NCBI GenBank assembly: GCA_965276825.1
Contig: OZ255630.1
Location: 2,356,001 to 2,420,000 of the forward strand
DNA from: G965276765 sp965276825
GTDB taxonomy: Bacteria; Actinomycetota; Acidimicrobiia; Acidimicrobiales; Palsa-688
Direction of reading: 5' to 3'
Length of the DNA: 64,000 nucleotides
Numbering within the stretch: the first letter of the stretch is position 1; the number at the start of each line of letters is the position of its first letter. The position numbers and the translations under genes are program-made. Shown here piece by piece: positions 25,343 to 33,255 of this stretch. Below the pieces are notes generated by a model. The model was not told the origin of the DNA, did no database searches, and worked only from the letters and a program-made list of their open reading frames with translations.

Positions 25343-25954
25343 ATGAACTGTTCTTGGCCAATGTCATCGGGGACCCCCAGCTCGGAGCGTCGACCCTCGA
25401 CGGGCGATCAGCGAGCCCAGCGTTCACGAGAAACCGTTCTCACCGCCGCCCTCATGCTGTTGGAGACCAGCGGTGTCGGCGGCTTCAGCGTCGATGAGGT
25501 TGCTCGCCGCTCAGGGGTGGCGAAGACGACGATCTACCGGCACTGGCCCACCCGGGAGCGCCTTGTCCTCGATGCGTGCGCCAGGCTCGGCGCCGAGCAG
25601 GAAACCCCCGACACCGGCGCCCTGCTCGGCGACCTGCGCACCTACCTGACGACGCTCGCCGAGCTACTGCAGGGGGCGAACTGGTCGGCGGTCCTACCCT
25701 CCATCGTCGACGCCGCCGAACGCGACAGCCAGTTCGCGACCGTCCACGCCGACATCCAACGCCGCCACGCCACACCCGTGCGCCAGATCGTCGAGCGGGC
25801 GATCGTCCGCCACAAGCTACCCGAAGACACCGATCCGGGGATGTTCGCCGCGCTCGTGCTCGGCCCGCTGTTCTACCGCCGCTGGTTCTCCCGCGAACCA
25901 CTCGACGACGCATTCGTCGATGCCGTCGCCCGGCACGCGATCGCCTCGGCATGA
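25343..25954 (+). CDS. TetR-family transcriptional regulator
   Basis: 203 residues. ATG 25343 has AAGGAAG 8 bases upstream; an in-frame GTG at 25310 lies inside the operator and is not favoured. The HTH is SVDEVARRSGVAKTTIYRHW near residue 50, with a preceding helix ETVLTAALMLLETSG. The C-terminal ligand domain (residues 85-200) is helical, ending FYRRWFSREPLDDAFVDAVA, the TetR_C-type pattern of AcrR-like regulators. It probably represses itself and the divergent VOC gene. The inducer is unknown. Confidence 0.88.
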   Translation: MNCSWPMSSGTPSSERRPSTGDQRAQRSRETVLTAALMLLETSGVGGFSVDEVARRSGVAKTTIYRHWPTRERLVLDACARLGAEQETPDTGALLGDLRTYLTTLAELLQGANWSAVLPSIVDAAERDSQFATVHADIQRRHATPVRQIVERAIVRHKLPEDTDPGMFAALVLGPLFYRRWFSREPLDDAFVDAVARHAIASA

Positions 25955-26329
25955 CCGCAGTTGTTGATGTGCTGAGTACTCATCCCACGACCAGCAGCCG
26001 TCTACGCGGCGTGGCGCTCGCTCAGGGCGGGGGGCGGCGACGGTGCGGGTTAGCGGCTCGGCGACCGGGCGGTTGGCCTCCGGCCGGCCGCCACAGCGCG
26101 AAACACCCGCCGCACGGCCCCGAGGAGTGGCGCGACGCCCTGGAGCTGAGCCGGAGCGGTCGCGTCGGCGGCACGTTCGTGCTTCTCCCATAGGAGTGGA
26201 AGTTGACCCGGCGTCGACCCGGAAGCTGGAGGGGATTCACCGGTCCGGGCTGGTGCAGAGGGGAGGCGCCGGAGGGTCGGGGGTCGCCCGACGGTGGCGA
26301 CAATCACCTTGACGACGAGAGGCCCAAGG
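25955..26329. other. Gap without a supported gene
   Basis: About 375 bp after the TetR gene. Both strands are open in places but the translations are arginine- and proline-rich without family features. It runs into an SDR remnant at 26330 and probably is decayed cassette sequence. Confidence 0.4.
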
Positions 26330-26487
26330 ACTCCATCGACGACGAGGCCGTCCGCGTTCAGATCCGCGCGGGCTTGGACGAGCTCGCCCTACCACCCGGC
26401 GCCGTCGGATGCGCCATAGCCTTCGCCATCCGGCCGCCGACGTCGAGATCGGAGACATCACCATCCCGCCCGACCGTCCAAAGCTGA
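26330..26487 (+). pseudogene. 3' remnant of an SDR gene
   Basis: Encodes DSIDDEAVRVQIRAGLDELA and LPPGAVGCAIAFAI, matching the end of the SDR at 30232-30972 (DSIDDEAVRAQVRQGMDDFA and IPPEAVARAIAFAI). Downstream, the phrase GDIT-IP-P can be followed only by changing frame. No N-terminal Rossmann region precedes it. It is a partial duplicate of the cassette SDR 4 kb away, on the opposite strand. Confidence 0.75.
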
Positions 26488-26517
26488 GCCCACCGAACCT
26501 CCAATGGGACAGCCCTA

Positions 26518-27411
26518 TCAGCCATCCTTGACCAGGCGGTCCACCGGGTGCCTTCGGTATTCGCGGAGCGCTCGGAGGAGCACGGCTGCCCAGGAGCGGA
26601 ATGGCTTCCATGCTTCGACGATGTCGGCGACCGGGCGCGACGGCCCGTACTGCTCGGCGATCTCTGCGCTCAGCCGCGGTTCGTTCTGCGGCATGACGTC
26701 TGGAGCGTTGGCTCCCCTGATGACGACTAGCTCTGCCGCGAACGGTCCGAGCCCCTTGATCGCCTGGACCTGTCGGAGCGCGTCGGGGGGCTCTGCGGAG
26801 CGGAGTGCTGCGCCGTCGAGTTGGCCGTCGAGGGCGGCGACTGCGACGGCGTGGAGGTACTCGGCTTTGCGTCCGGGGAGGTCCAGGTCGACACGGTGGA
26901 GCGTGTGTGGTGAGGGGAACGCTCCGTCGTCTCCGTGCTGGCGGATTAGTCCTTGTCGTAGTGCTGCCGCCTGTCCGATCTGGATCCGCTGGGACAGCAC
27001 CGCCCAGGCTGCGGCCTCGTAGGGTGAGTGGAAGCCGCACGGCCGGAGGCCGGCCAATCGCTGCTGTGCGTCAGCGATCACGGGGTCTCGGCGGCCGACA
27101 TCGGGCCAGGTCCGGGCGTCGATGTCGAGGGACAGGAAGCGGCGTACTTGGGTGGCGGCGGCATCGAGATCGCCTGACCCCTGCAAGGCGATGTGCGCTT
27201 CGTCGCCGTGTTGGGTCACGACCGCCTCGACTCGGCGCCAGTCCGACTCGGCCAGGAACACCGTGCGGATCTGGCTGGAGGTCTGCTCCGACAGGGCTGC
27301 GGGTGCGAACCCCTCCCAGAAGGCCTTGCTCGTGGCCAGTGACCACGGGCCGGCCACCTCGTCGGTCACCTCGAGGTGGCCAGCCCTAGTGGTCTGCTCA
27401 GGGCCCGGCAC
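26518..27411 (-). CDS. AlkA-like DNA-3-methyladenine glycosylase (HhH-GPD)
   Basis: 297 residues. The helix-hairpin-helix is IKGLGPFAAELVVIRGANAP near residue 215, followed by the catalytic aspartate in APDVMP. The N-terminal half carries the beta-rich AlkA-type domain, and SPYEAAAWAVLSQRIQ near 130 is the usual start of the helical core. The expected reaction is removal of alkylated purines by glycosidic bond cleavage. It overlaps the end of the QorB-like gene by 14 bp and so is the third gene of a VOC-QorB-AlkA operon under the divergent MarR, linking base repair to electrophile detoxification (inference). Confidence 0.85.
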   Translation of the reverse strand: MPGPEQTTRAGHLEVTDEVAGPWSLATSKAFWEGFAPAALSEQTSSQIRTVFLAESDWRRVEAVVTQHGDEAHIALQGSGDLDAAATQVRRFLSLDIDARTWPDVGRRDPVIADAQQRLAGLRPCGFHSPYEAAAWAVLSQRIQIGQAAALRQGLIRQHGDDGAFPSPHTLHRVDLDLPGRKAEYLHAVAVAALDGQLDGAALRSAEPPDALRQVQAIKGLGPFAAELVVIRGANAPDVMPQNEPRLSAEIAEQYGPSRPVADIVEAWKPFRSWAAVLLRALREYRRHPVDRLVKDG

Positions 27412-28252
27412 GGAGCACCTCGATCAGGCCTTGGGTCGGCCGGCGGATGAGACGTCGGAGGTCCTCGCCGGTGGCGGCGAACATTCCGGTCGCGAGTGTC
27501 TCGTCGAGGTGGACGAGGAACGCTGCCGTGGCTGCGTCCATGCCCGACGTGCTCAGAGCGGACAGCAACTCTGCGCTGGAGAGAGATAGATATCGGATGT
27601 CTCGATCGAGCACTGCTGCCATCGCCGCGGCGATGTCGGCGTAGGAGAAGTCGGTGTCGCCGGACAGGCTGTACGTGGTGCTCTCGTGGCCGTCGGTGGT
27701 GAGGACAGCGGCGATGGCGTCGGCGAAGTCCGAGCGGCCGGCGGCTGCGACGACGGCGTCTCCGACTGCTGCGGCGAGGGTCCCGGTGTGCGCCGCCGCC
27801 GCCATCACCGGGAGGTAGTTCTCGATGTACCAGCCGTTCCGCAAGATCGTGTAGGTCAAGCCGGACGCGACGATGGCGTCTTCGGTGGCCTTGTGGTCCA
27901 CCCCGAACACGTTGCCTTCGTCGACTCGCAGGCCACTGGTGTAGAGGAGATGCCCGACGCCGGCATTCGACGCCGCTTCGATGACCGTGGTGTGCTGCTT
28001 GAGCCGGTTGTCGTCTTGGCCTGAGATGAGGACGACCTTGTCGTGGCCGACGACCTCGGCGACGCGGGCGGGGTCGGACAGGTCGACGGCGGCTGTGCCA
28101 TACCCGGCCGAGGAGAGGTCCTGTAGCCGGGACGGGTTGCGGCCGGCGGCTGTCACCGCGCTGGGCTCGACCCCTTCTCGGCGGAGTGCGTCGAGGGTGT
28201 GGCGGCCGAGGCCGCCGGTGGCGCCGAAGACGAGGATCGAAGCCTCAGCCAC
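27398..28252 (-). CDS. NmrA-like NAD(P)H:quinone oxidoreductase (QorB/YtfG-like)
   Basis: 284 residues, atypical SDR. It has ILVFGATGGLGRHTLDALRR at the N-terminus, KVVLISGQDDNRLKQH near 75, and GLTYTILRNGWYIENYLPVM near 130, a signature of the QorB/NmrA group. The GTG start at 28252 overlaps the end of the VOC gene by 8 bp, so translation is coupled. QorB-like enzymes reduce quinones using NADPH. It lies in the MarR-controlled operon with a VOC protein and an AlkA-like glycosylase, fitting defence against reactive quinones or electrophiles, though that role is inferred. Confidence 0.85.
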   Translation of the reverse strand: MAEASILVFGATGGLGRHTLDALRREGVEPSAVTAAGRNPSRLQDLSSAGYGTAAVDLSDPARVAEVVGHDKVVLISGQDDNRLKQHTTVIEAASNAGVGHLLYTSGLRVDEGNVFGVDHKATEDAIVASGLTYTILRNGWYIENYLPVMAAAAHTGTLAAAVGDAVVAAAGRSDFADAIAAVLTTDGHESTTYSLSGDTDFSYADIAAAMAAVLDRDIRYLSLSSAELLSALSTSGMDAATAAFLVHLDETLATGMFAATGEDLRRLIRRPTQGLIEVLRAGP

Positions 28253-28610
28253 GGTCGTGCAGGGTCATGTTGTAACCGTCGGGGTCCTTGAAGGTGAACG
28301 TCCGGCCGAAGGGTCCGTCGAAGGGATCGACGACGATCGTGGTCCCCACTGCGACAAGGGCGTCATGGATCGCTTGGGTGTCGGTGGCGTGCAGCCAGAC
28401 GGAGATCCCCTGACCTGGCTCGGTGGCGTCGAGGTCGACGCCGTCCATGACGTCACGTACGGCGAAGGCCGCAGGCTTGGTGTCGAACACCACGGCGTGC
28501 GGTGGGCCAGCCTCCGAACGGGTCATGCCGAGGTACTGCTCGTAGAAGGCGGCGGAACGCTGCAGGTCACGCACCTGCAGAGAGATGAAGTCGGGTCCTA
28601 TGGCTGGCAT
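28245..28610 (-). CDS. VOC-family protein, first gene of MarR-controlled operon
   Basis: 121 residues. It reads FISLQVRDLQRSAAFYEQYL at the N-terminus and TFKDPDGYNMTLHDRG at the C-terminus, the standard single-unit VOC pattern. The first His ligand seems replaced by glutamine or serine, so it may bind rather than metabolise its ligand. It starts 24 bases from the nearer MarR dyad and runs divergently from the MarR gene. QorB-like and AlkA-like genes follow with overlaps. Confidence 0.83.
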   Translation of the reverse strand: MPAIGPDFISLQVRDLQRSAAFYEQYLGMTRSEAGPPHAVVFDTKPAAFAVRDVMDGVDLDATEPGQGISVWLHATDTQAIHDALVAVGTTIVVDPFDGPFGRTFTFKDPDGYNMTLHDRG

Positions 28611-28633
28611 TGGGTACCTCCGGGTTGGTGGGA

Positions 28634-28677
28634 TGTCAGGTTGCTGACACCACTCACCCTATGTCAAGATGCTGACA
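28634..28677. promoter_or_regulatory. Two MarR operator-like dyads
   Basis: TGTCAG-N4-CTGACA (28634-28649) and TGTCAA-N4-CTGACA (28662-28677) are nearly the same dyad, 28 bp apart centre to centre. The second touches the MarR start codon at 28677. Both lie between the divergent VOC operon and the MarR gene, suggesting shared control. Confidence 0.7.
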
Positions 28678-29120
28678 TGAGGCAAGCCGATCCCGGGATC
28701 GATCTGGACACGTCGCTGGGCTACCTGCTCAAGCAAGCCGCGAGCGCACTTCGCGCCGCGATGGAATCTGTCCTCCGGCCGCTTGGCATGAACGTCACCT
28801 GCTACTCCTGTCTGGAATTACTTGCCCAACGGCCCGGGCTGTCCAACTCCGAGCTGGCCCGCGGCGCCTTCGTCACCAGGCAATCCATGAACATCCTGCT
28901 CCAAGCCCTGGAACGAGACGGCCTCGTGACCCGGCCCGCGCAGGCACCGTTCGGGCGGGTCCTGCCGACAGAGCTCACCCCGCTCGGCCGCCAGCAGCTC
29001 GAGATCGCCAGCGCAGCGGTCAAGGCCGTCGAGATGAAGATGTACGCCAACCTCGATCCCCCCGAGCAACACCAGCTCAGGCAGATCTTGCGCTCTTGCG
29101 TCGCAAACCTGACCCCCTGA
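28677..29120 (+). CDS. MarR-family transcriptional regulator
   Basis: 147 residues from ATG 28677; a longer open frame upstream is a shadow of the opposite strand. The winged helix includes LSNSELARGAFVTRQSMNIL and a wing with APFGRVLPTELTPLGRQ. The ATG overlaps the second operator dyad and has no Shine-Dalgarno, so a leaderless mRNA is possible. It probably represses the divergent VOC-QorB-AlkA operon and itself. The cysteines in MNVTCYSCLELL (residues about 42-45) could serve redox or quinone sensing, as in thiol-switch MarR proteins; this is an inference. Confidence 0.88.
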   Translation: MRQADPGIDLDTSLGYLLKQAASALRAAMESVLRPLGMNVTCYSCLELLAQRPGLSNSELARGAFVTRQSMNILLQALERDGLVTRPAQAPFGRVLPTELTPLGRQQLEIASAAVKAVEMKMYANLDPPEQHQLRQILRSCVANLTP

Positions 29121-29126
29121 TGCCCG

Positions 29127-29339
29127 TCACTCCCGGGGCCAAGCATGGCCTGTGGGATGGCGCTCGTTGCCGTAGCCGACGGGGGCCACCCCGCCGGCGA
29201 GGAGCGAGGCGATCCCTGCCCCTGCACTCGCGGCGAGCGGAGCGGCGAGCACGACGAGCCCGGCCGCGCCGCGAACAAGCTTGCCGGCGAGCCATCTTCC
29301 GGCGGAGCTGGTTGATGGTGCCGATGGGTGCCGTTTCAT
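29127..29339 (-). pseudogene. N-terminal remnant of an NlpC/P60-type transfer protein
   Basis: The minus-strand frame GKLVRGAAGLVVLAAPLAAS followed by AGAGIASLLAGG matches the membrane anchor of the NlpC/P60 gene at 38377-39366 (TKIATGAAGLVLLVAVLAAG, AGAGIASLLGGG). The surrounding DNA also aligns. After about 55 residues similarity stops; the catalytic domains are missing. It is probably left over from a second copy or an older arrangement of the transfer operon. Confidence 0.7.
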
Positions 29340-29384
29340 GACCGCCGGCGCGCTGTCGCCATCTGGGCGTTGTGATAGGGCGTC
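29326..29384 (+). repeat. Diverged copy of the prepilin peptidase 3' end
   Basis: This stretch aligns with 24706-24764, the last codons and stop of the prepilin peptidase gene. Shared blocks include GCCGGCGCGCT, ATCTGGGCGTTG and GATAG. One inserted and one deleted base break the frame, and a few substitutions are present. The two copies are in the same orientation and bracket the 4.6-kb TetR-VOC/AlkA-QorB-VOC/MarR cargo. Confidence 0.8.
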
Positions 29385-29408
29385 GGCGCTGGAGTGCGCC
29401 CCCCGGGA

Positions 29409-29792
29409 TCAGCGGGCGGCGCCGCCGATCAGATCGGCGAGCGCGAGGTTCGCCACCAGTCCTGCGAGCCGGTGACCGGCCGACGGGCCCAGCACTACGA
29501 CCTCTACCCCAGCCCAGCGCAACTGTTCGAGGACCAAAGCGAGCTGGCGGCGGTTGGGGCACAGACGCCCGCAGCCGTCGACGACAACAAGATCGAAGCA
29601 CACTGGCGCGTCGTCGAGCAGCCGGGCGAGCCCGGGCCGGGCATCACCGAGCGACAGGTCGGTATAGGTAGCGACATGAACCCAGCCGGGCTGGCGGCCT
29701 ACCCGTGCTGCGAGACCGTCGACCTGGTGCTCCAGGCGTCGGCTTCCGGAACGGCCCGGGGCGTCTCGTGCATAGATGGCGACTCGCCACAT
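29409..29792 (-). CDS. Serine-resolvase-like N-terminal domain protein lacking the catalytic serine
   Basis: 127 residues from ATG 29792, with AAGGAG 6 bases upstream. It follows the serine recombinase catalytic-domain plan: RVAIYARDAPGRSGSRRLEH at the start (YARxS region, but Asp-Ala-Pro replaces the nucleophile), GDARPGLARLLDD in the middle, and DLVVVDGCGRLCPNRRQLAL near 85, where active enzymes have DRLxR. No DNA-binding domain follows. It may be a regulatory or dead relative of a resolvase, or a truncated gene. It sits beside remnants of the pilus peptidase and NlpC genes. Confidence 0.65.
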   Translation of the reverse strand: MWRVAIYARDAPGRSGSRRLEHQVDGLAARVGRQPGWVHVATYTDLSLGDARPGLARLLDDAPVCFDLVVVDGCGRLCPNRRQLALVLEQLRWAGVEVVVLGPSAGHRLAGLVANLALADLIGGAAR

Positions 29793-30231
29793 AGGGACTC
29801 CTTCCTCGGTGAGCACGGTGGATGAGACCTCAACCTGACAGCCGAAGCAAGGGCTGCCGGTGGACCTCCAGGGGCCGGGCCGGACTGTTGGCGTCCAGCA
29901 CGATCTCCTCGACTGCAGTCATCGGTGCATGCCAGTGGCGGACTACTAACCGTCACCCGGAGTGACCATTCGCTCCAGAGGACTATCCCGGGAGCGGCAC
30001 CATGATCCGCTGCCGTCTGGACTCGATGCGGCGCTCGTCGACGTGAGCGGGGGAGCGATCATTCCGAACGGTCGCGACGTATCCAGAGAAGGCCTGTCGC
30101 CGTTCGTGCCGCGTACGGAGGTGACGTTGCAGCCCTGTCGCAGATACGGCCCTGTCACCGCCTGGAATCCGGGCGGGCCCTCGCCGGTCCGGTCACTTGG
30201 ACCGCTCTCGCAAGCCGTTCGACTTGTGGGA
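29793..30231. other. Gap without a supported gene
   Basis: About 440 bp between the resolvase-like gene and the SDR stop. Frames are open on both strands but give only low-complexity translations with no family. No clear repeat or RNA gene was seen. Confidence 0.4.
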
Positions 30232-30972
30232 CTAGTTCTGGACGGTCGGGCGGATGGTGATGTCTCCGATCTCGACGTCGGCAGGCTGCTCGATCGCGAA
30301 GGCGATGGCGCGTGCGACGGCCTCGGGTGGGATGGCGAAGTCATCCATGCCTTGGCGGACCTGGGCGCGGACGGCCTCGTCGTCGATCGAATCGGCGAGC
30401 TCGGTGCGGACATAGCCAGGCGACACCGACGTCGTGCGCAGGACACCTTCGGTGGACTCTTGCCGGAGCCCTTCGAGCAGGGTTCTGACGGCGTTTTTCG
30501 TGGCCGCGTACACGGCCTGGTTGGGGACGATCTTGAGGCCCGAGGTGGACACAGTCGTGACCAGATGCCCGTGCCCTTGACGTCGGAAGACGGGGAGCGC
30601 AGCCGCGATCCCGTGCAGGACACCTCGAAGGTTGACGTCGATCATCGCCGACCAGCCGCTGACGTCGAGGGCGGCGACGGGGCCGATCTTGCTGATGCCG
30701 GCGTTGGCGACGAGCACGTCGAGTCTGCCGTGCTCGGTGACCGCCCGTTCCACCAGTCGTTGCAGGTCCTGCGGCTGGGTGACGTCAGTCTGCTGGACGC
30801 TGGCTCGGCCGCCCGCCGCCGCGATCCGGGCCGCGAGGTCCGCGAGGCGGTCTGAGCGTCGCGCCCCGAGGACCACCGCCGCACCACGATCCGCAAGTAG
30901 GACCGCCGTCGCAGCGCCGATGCCACTGCTCGCGCCCGTGATGATCACGACCTTGCCGTCGATCCCCGACAT
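30232..30972 (-). CDS. Classical SDR oxidoreductase
   Basis: 246 residues starting at ATG 30972 with GGAGGAA 6-8 bases upstream. The motifs are VIITGASSGIGAATAV, LDVLVANAGISKIG and catalytic YAATK near 155. The length and motifs match YdfG/clavaldehyde-dehydrogenase-like NADP-dependent reductases. It is divergent from a TetR gene; two near-identical operators lie between them. A 3' fragment of a close copy is at 26330. The substrate is unknown; such TetR/SDR pairs are usually induced by small carbonyls or antibiotics. Confidence 0.9.
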   Translation of the reverse strand: MSGIDGKVVIITGASSGIGAATAVLLADRGAAVVLGARRSDRLADLAARIAAAGGRASVQQTDVTQPQDLQRLVERAVTEHGRLDVLVANAGISKIGPVAALDVSGWSAMIDVNLRGVLHGIAAALPVFRRQGHGHLVTTVSTSGLKIVPNQAVYAATKNAVRTLLEGLRQESTEGVLRTTSVSPGYVRTELADSIDDEAVRAQVRQGMDDFAIPPEAVARAIAFAIEQPADVEIGDITIRPTVQN

Positions 30973-30992
30973 GGTGTTCCTCCTTCTACAGT

Positions 30993-31037
30993 GGACAGGT
31001 GTCCGCTTACTGCAAAACCTTATCGGACAGATGTCCG
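30993..31037. promoter_or_regulatory. Paired TetR operators
   Basis: GGACAGGTGTCC (30993-31004) and CGGACAGATGTCCG (31024-31037) are nearly identical palindromes, 32 bp apart centre to centre, between the divergent SDR and TetR starts. The first lies about 20 bp upstream of the SDR start and the second about 30 bp upstream of the TetR start, so one regulator may control both genes. Confidence 0.8.
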
Positions 31038-31066
31038 TTTGCTGAAGCGGGTAGGGGCGGAGCGGC

Positions 31067-31630
31067 GTGACACCGCCGCCGGCGCGCCGCTCCGACTCGG
31101 TCGCCAACCGGGCACGGCTCGTCGCCGCAGCCCGAGCGGTCGTGACGTCGGACGCAGAGCTCAACCTGCACGCCATCGCCCGGCTGGCGGGCGTCGGCCA
31201 GGGGACGCTCTACCGGCATTTCCCGACCAGGGAGGATCTCCTCGCCGAGGTCTACCGTTGTGAGGTCGACGAGCTGGTCGCGGCCGCAGCGCGCCTCCTC
31301 ATCGACCACGAGCCCGCCGACGCCCTCGCACTGTGGCTCGATTGCGTCATGCAGTACGCAACGGTCAAGCATGGCGTCCTGGCTGCCGTCGAGGCCTCGC
31401 TATGGCAGGACCTCACGACTCGCAGCCTCGGTCCGATCGGTGCTGCTATCACCACGCTGCTCGACGCCGGGAAGGACGCCAACGTCGTCCGTGCCGACGC
31501 CGACGCTGAAGACGTGATCCTCTTGCTCGGCGCGCTGACCCGGATCGGGCGCGCCGACTACGAGCGTCGCGCCCGACACGTTCTCGCCATCATCATGGAC
31601 GGTCTCCGCAGGAGCGGCGGTGCGCGGTAG
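31067..31630 (+). CDS. TetR-family transcriptional regulator
   Basis: 187 residues from GTG 31067. The HTH is LHAIARLAGVGQGTLYRHFP near residue 35-55, a canonical TetR DNA-binding motif, and a helical ligand-binding domain follows (LWLDCVMQYATVKHGVLAAV, typical of the SbtR-like C-terminal group). It is divergent from the SDR with paired operators in between. No strong ribosome site is seen; GGGGCGGAGCG lies upstream. After it, 31631-31898 contains only low-complexity DNA with a short CAGATCTGCCCGCCAG repeat. Confidence 0.88.
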   Translation: MTPPPARRSDSVANRARLVAAARAVVTSDAELNLHAIARLAGVGQGTLYRHFPTREDLLAEVYRCEVDELVAAAARLLIDHEPADALALWLDCVMQYATVKHGVLAAVEASLWQDLTTRSLGPIGAAITTLLDAGKDANVVRADADAEDVILLLGALTRIGRADYERRARHVLAIIMDGLRRSGGAR

Positions 31631-31898
31631 CCGCTCGTCGAGCGGTAGCGCTTTGAGGGAGGCGCTTCTCGTTGGCCCCGCGCGGCCGCCGTGCGGACTC
31701 GGTCGGCCATCTTGCCCTCCAAGCGGAGGCACCGGGTCCGCCGGGGTAAACTAAGCGCCACCAACGGCGTAGGTGACGCTCCGGCGAGGTCCGATGGCCA
31801 ACGCCGGGCAGCCTCTGCCAGCCGATCTGCCCGCCAGCAGATCTGCCCGCCAGCCGATCCCACGACTGGGGCGGGGCCCGCCGCCAAACACCCGTAGC

Positions 31899-32156
31899 TT
31901 ACAGAGCAGTGAGGATGACGGGTCCGTCGTCGGTGATGGCAATGGTGTGTTCGAAGTGGGCGCCGCGAAAGCCGTCGGTGCTGCGTAGGGTCCAGCCCTC
32001 GGGGTCGACCCGGTAGGCGTCGAGTCCGCCAGCGAGGAACCAGGGCTCGATCGCGACCGCCAGCCCGGGTCGCAGCGTGAGCCCGCGACCGGGGCGACCG
32101 TCGTTGGGAATGTGCGCGGCGGGCTCGTGCATCCGGCGGCCGATGCCGTGACCGCC
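31899..32156 (-). pseudogene. C-terminal remnant of a type I methionine aminopeptidase
   Basis: The minus-strand frame reads GGHGIGRRMHEPAAHIPNDG, then LRPGLAVAIEPWF and HFEHTIAITDDGPVILTAL before a stop at 31899. These are the last three metal-ligand regions of MetAP (GHGIG histidine, IEP glutamate, EHT glutamate). The first half of the enzyme is missing; upstream sequence runs into the end of the SDR at 32200. It looks like a gene cut by insertion of the SDR cassette. Confidence 0.8.
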
Positions 32157-32199
32157 GTGGTCGGAAGGGGGACGGTCCTGGAGTGGACCTCCGTCGAGG

Positions 32200-33156
32200 T
32201 CAACCGCGATAGCCGGCGGCTGCGAGCAAGCCGAGTGATACTTCCCAGAGGCGTAGGGCAGCGGCGGGGTCGAGGGCGTAGCCGCAGACACCGTGGAGGC
32301 CGTCGGTGATCTGGGCGACGAGTTCGGCTTCGCGGCAGTCCTCGAAGTACCTTCCCCCGACACCGGCCAGTTTTGGGGAGGTGGCGAGGAGGACGGAGGT
32401 GGCGGCGCCTTGCTCGGGGGTCTTCCCCGTCAGGCCTGCGGCGATAGAGGCTTTTTGGGCGGCGGCGAGGGCTTGGGGGTCCCAGTGCCGCTGCAGGTTC
32501 GTGAAGACCCCGCCGGGCATGACGGCGTTGGCCGTGATGCCGTGGTCGGCCCAGCGTCGGGTGGCCTCGACGGCGAAGAGGACGTTGGCGGTCTTGGATT
32601 GCCCGTAGGCTTTGCCGGGGTCGTAGGGGTGCCGGTCGAAGAACAGGTCGTCGAAGACGACGGGCGAGTTGCCGTGCCCGCTCGAGCTCACCGAGACGAT
32701 CCGCGCTGCACCGTCAGCGGCGAGTGCACCGTGCAGACCGAGCGCGAGGGCGAAGTGGCCCATGTGGTTGGTCGCGAACTGCAGCTCCCAACCCAGTGAG
32801 GTGTACGACTCGGGCGGCATCATCACCCCGGCATTGTTGACCAGCACGTGGAGCGGGCCGTGCCAGCGGTGCGTGAAGTCCTCGACCGAGGCGATATCGG
32901 CGAGGTCGAGCTTTTCTACGTAAACGGCCCGGTTGGCGGTTGTGGCCACGATGTCGCCTGCGACCTGTTGGCCGGCCTCGACGTCGCGAACTGCGAGGGT
33001 GACTGTCGCCCCGGTGGCGGCGAGCGCGCGCGCCGTCTCGACACCGATGCCTGATGCGGCGCCGGTGACGATCACCGCTCGGTTCGACAGGTCGATACCT
33101 GCGATGACATCGGCGGCGGTGCTGGTGGCGTCAAACGAAGTCGTGATTCGGTTCAT
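32200..33156 (-). CDS. SDR oxidoreductase (retinol-dehydrogenase-like)
   Basis: 318 residues. Nucleotide motif AVIVTGAASGIGVETARALA near residue 28, LHVLVNNAGVMMPPES near 110, SSSGHG serine near 165 and catalytic YGQSKTANVLFAVEA near 190. This is the plant/retinol dehydrogenase-like SDR layout of about 310-320 residues. No regulator is directly adjacent: the neighbouring genes are another SDR and a truncated MetAP. A closely similar N-terminal half is found at 12180-12540. The substrate is unknown. Confidence 0.88.
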   Translation of the reverse strand: MNRITTSFDATSTAADVIAGIDLSNRAVIVTGAASGIGVETARALAATGATVTLAVRDVEAGQQVAGDIVATTANRAVYVEKLDLADIASVEDFTHRWHGPLHVLVNNAGVMMPPESYTSLGWELQFATNHMGHFALALGLHGALAADGAARIVSVSSSGHGNSPVVFDDLFFDRHPYDPGKAYGQSKTANVLFAVEATRRWADHGITANAVMPGGVFTNLQRHWDPQALAAAQKASIAAGLTGKTPEQGAATSVLLATSPKLAGVGGRYFEDCREAELVAQITDGLHGVCGYALDPAAALRLWEVSLGLLAAAGYRG

Positions 33157-33255
33157 CGGTGGCTTTCTTGCTGCTTCGAGGAGGACCGGTCGCTCAAGGG
33201 TCGGACCGGGTGGTTGGAGGGGACTGTCGGCGGTCGAGTTTCGGGTTCGCCCGGG

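Noticed and set aside
31822..31860. Short direct repeat CAGATCTGCCCGCCAG as an attachment site
   Set aside because: Two adjacent imperfect copies in low-complexity DNA with no second distant copy seen.
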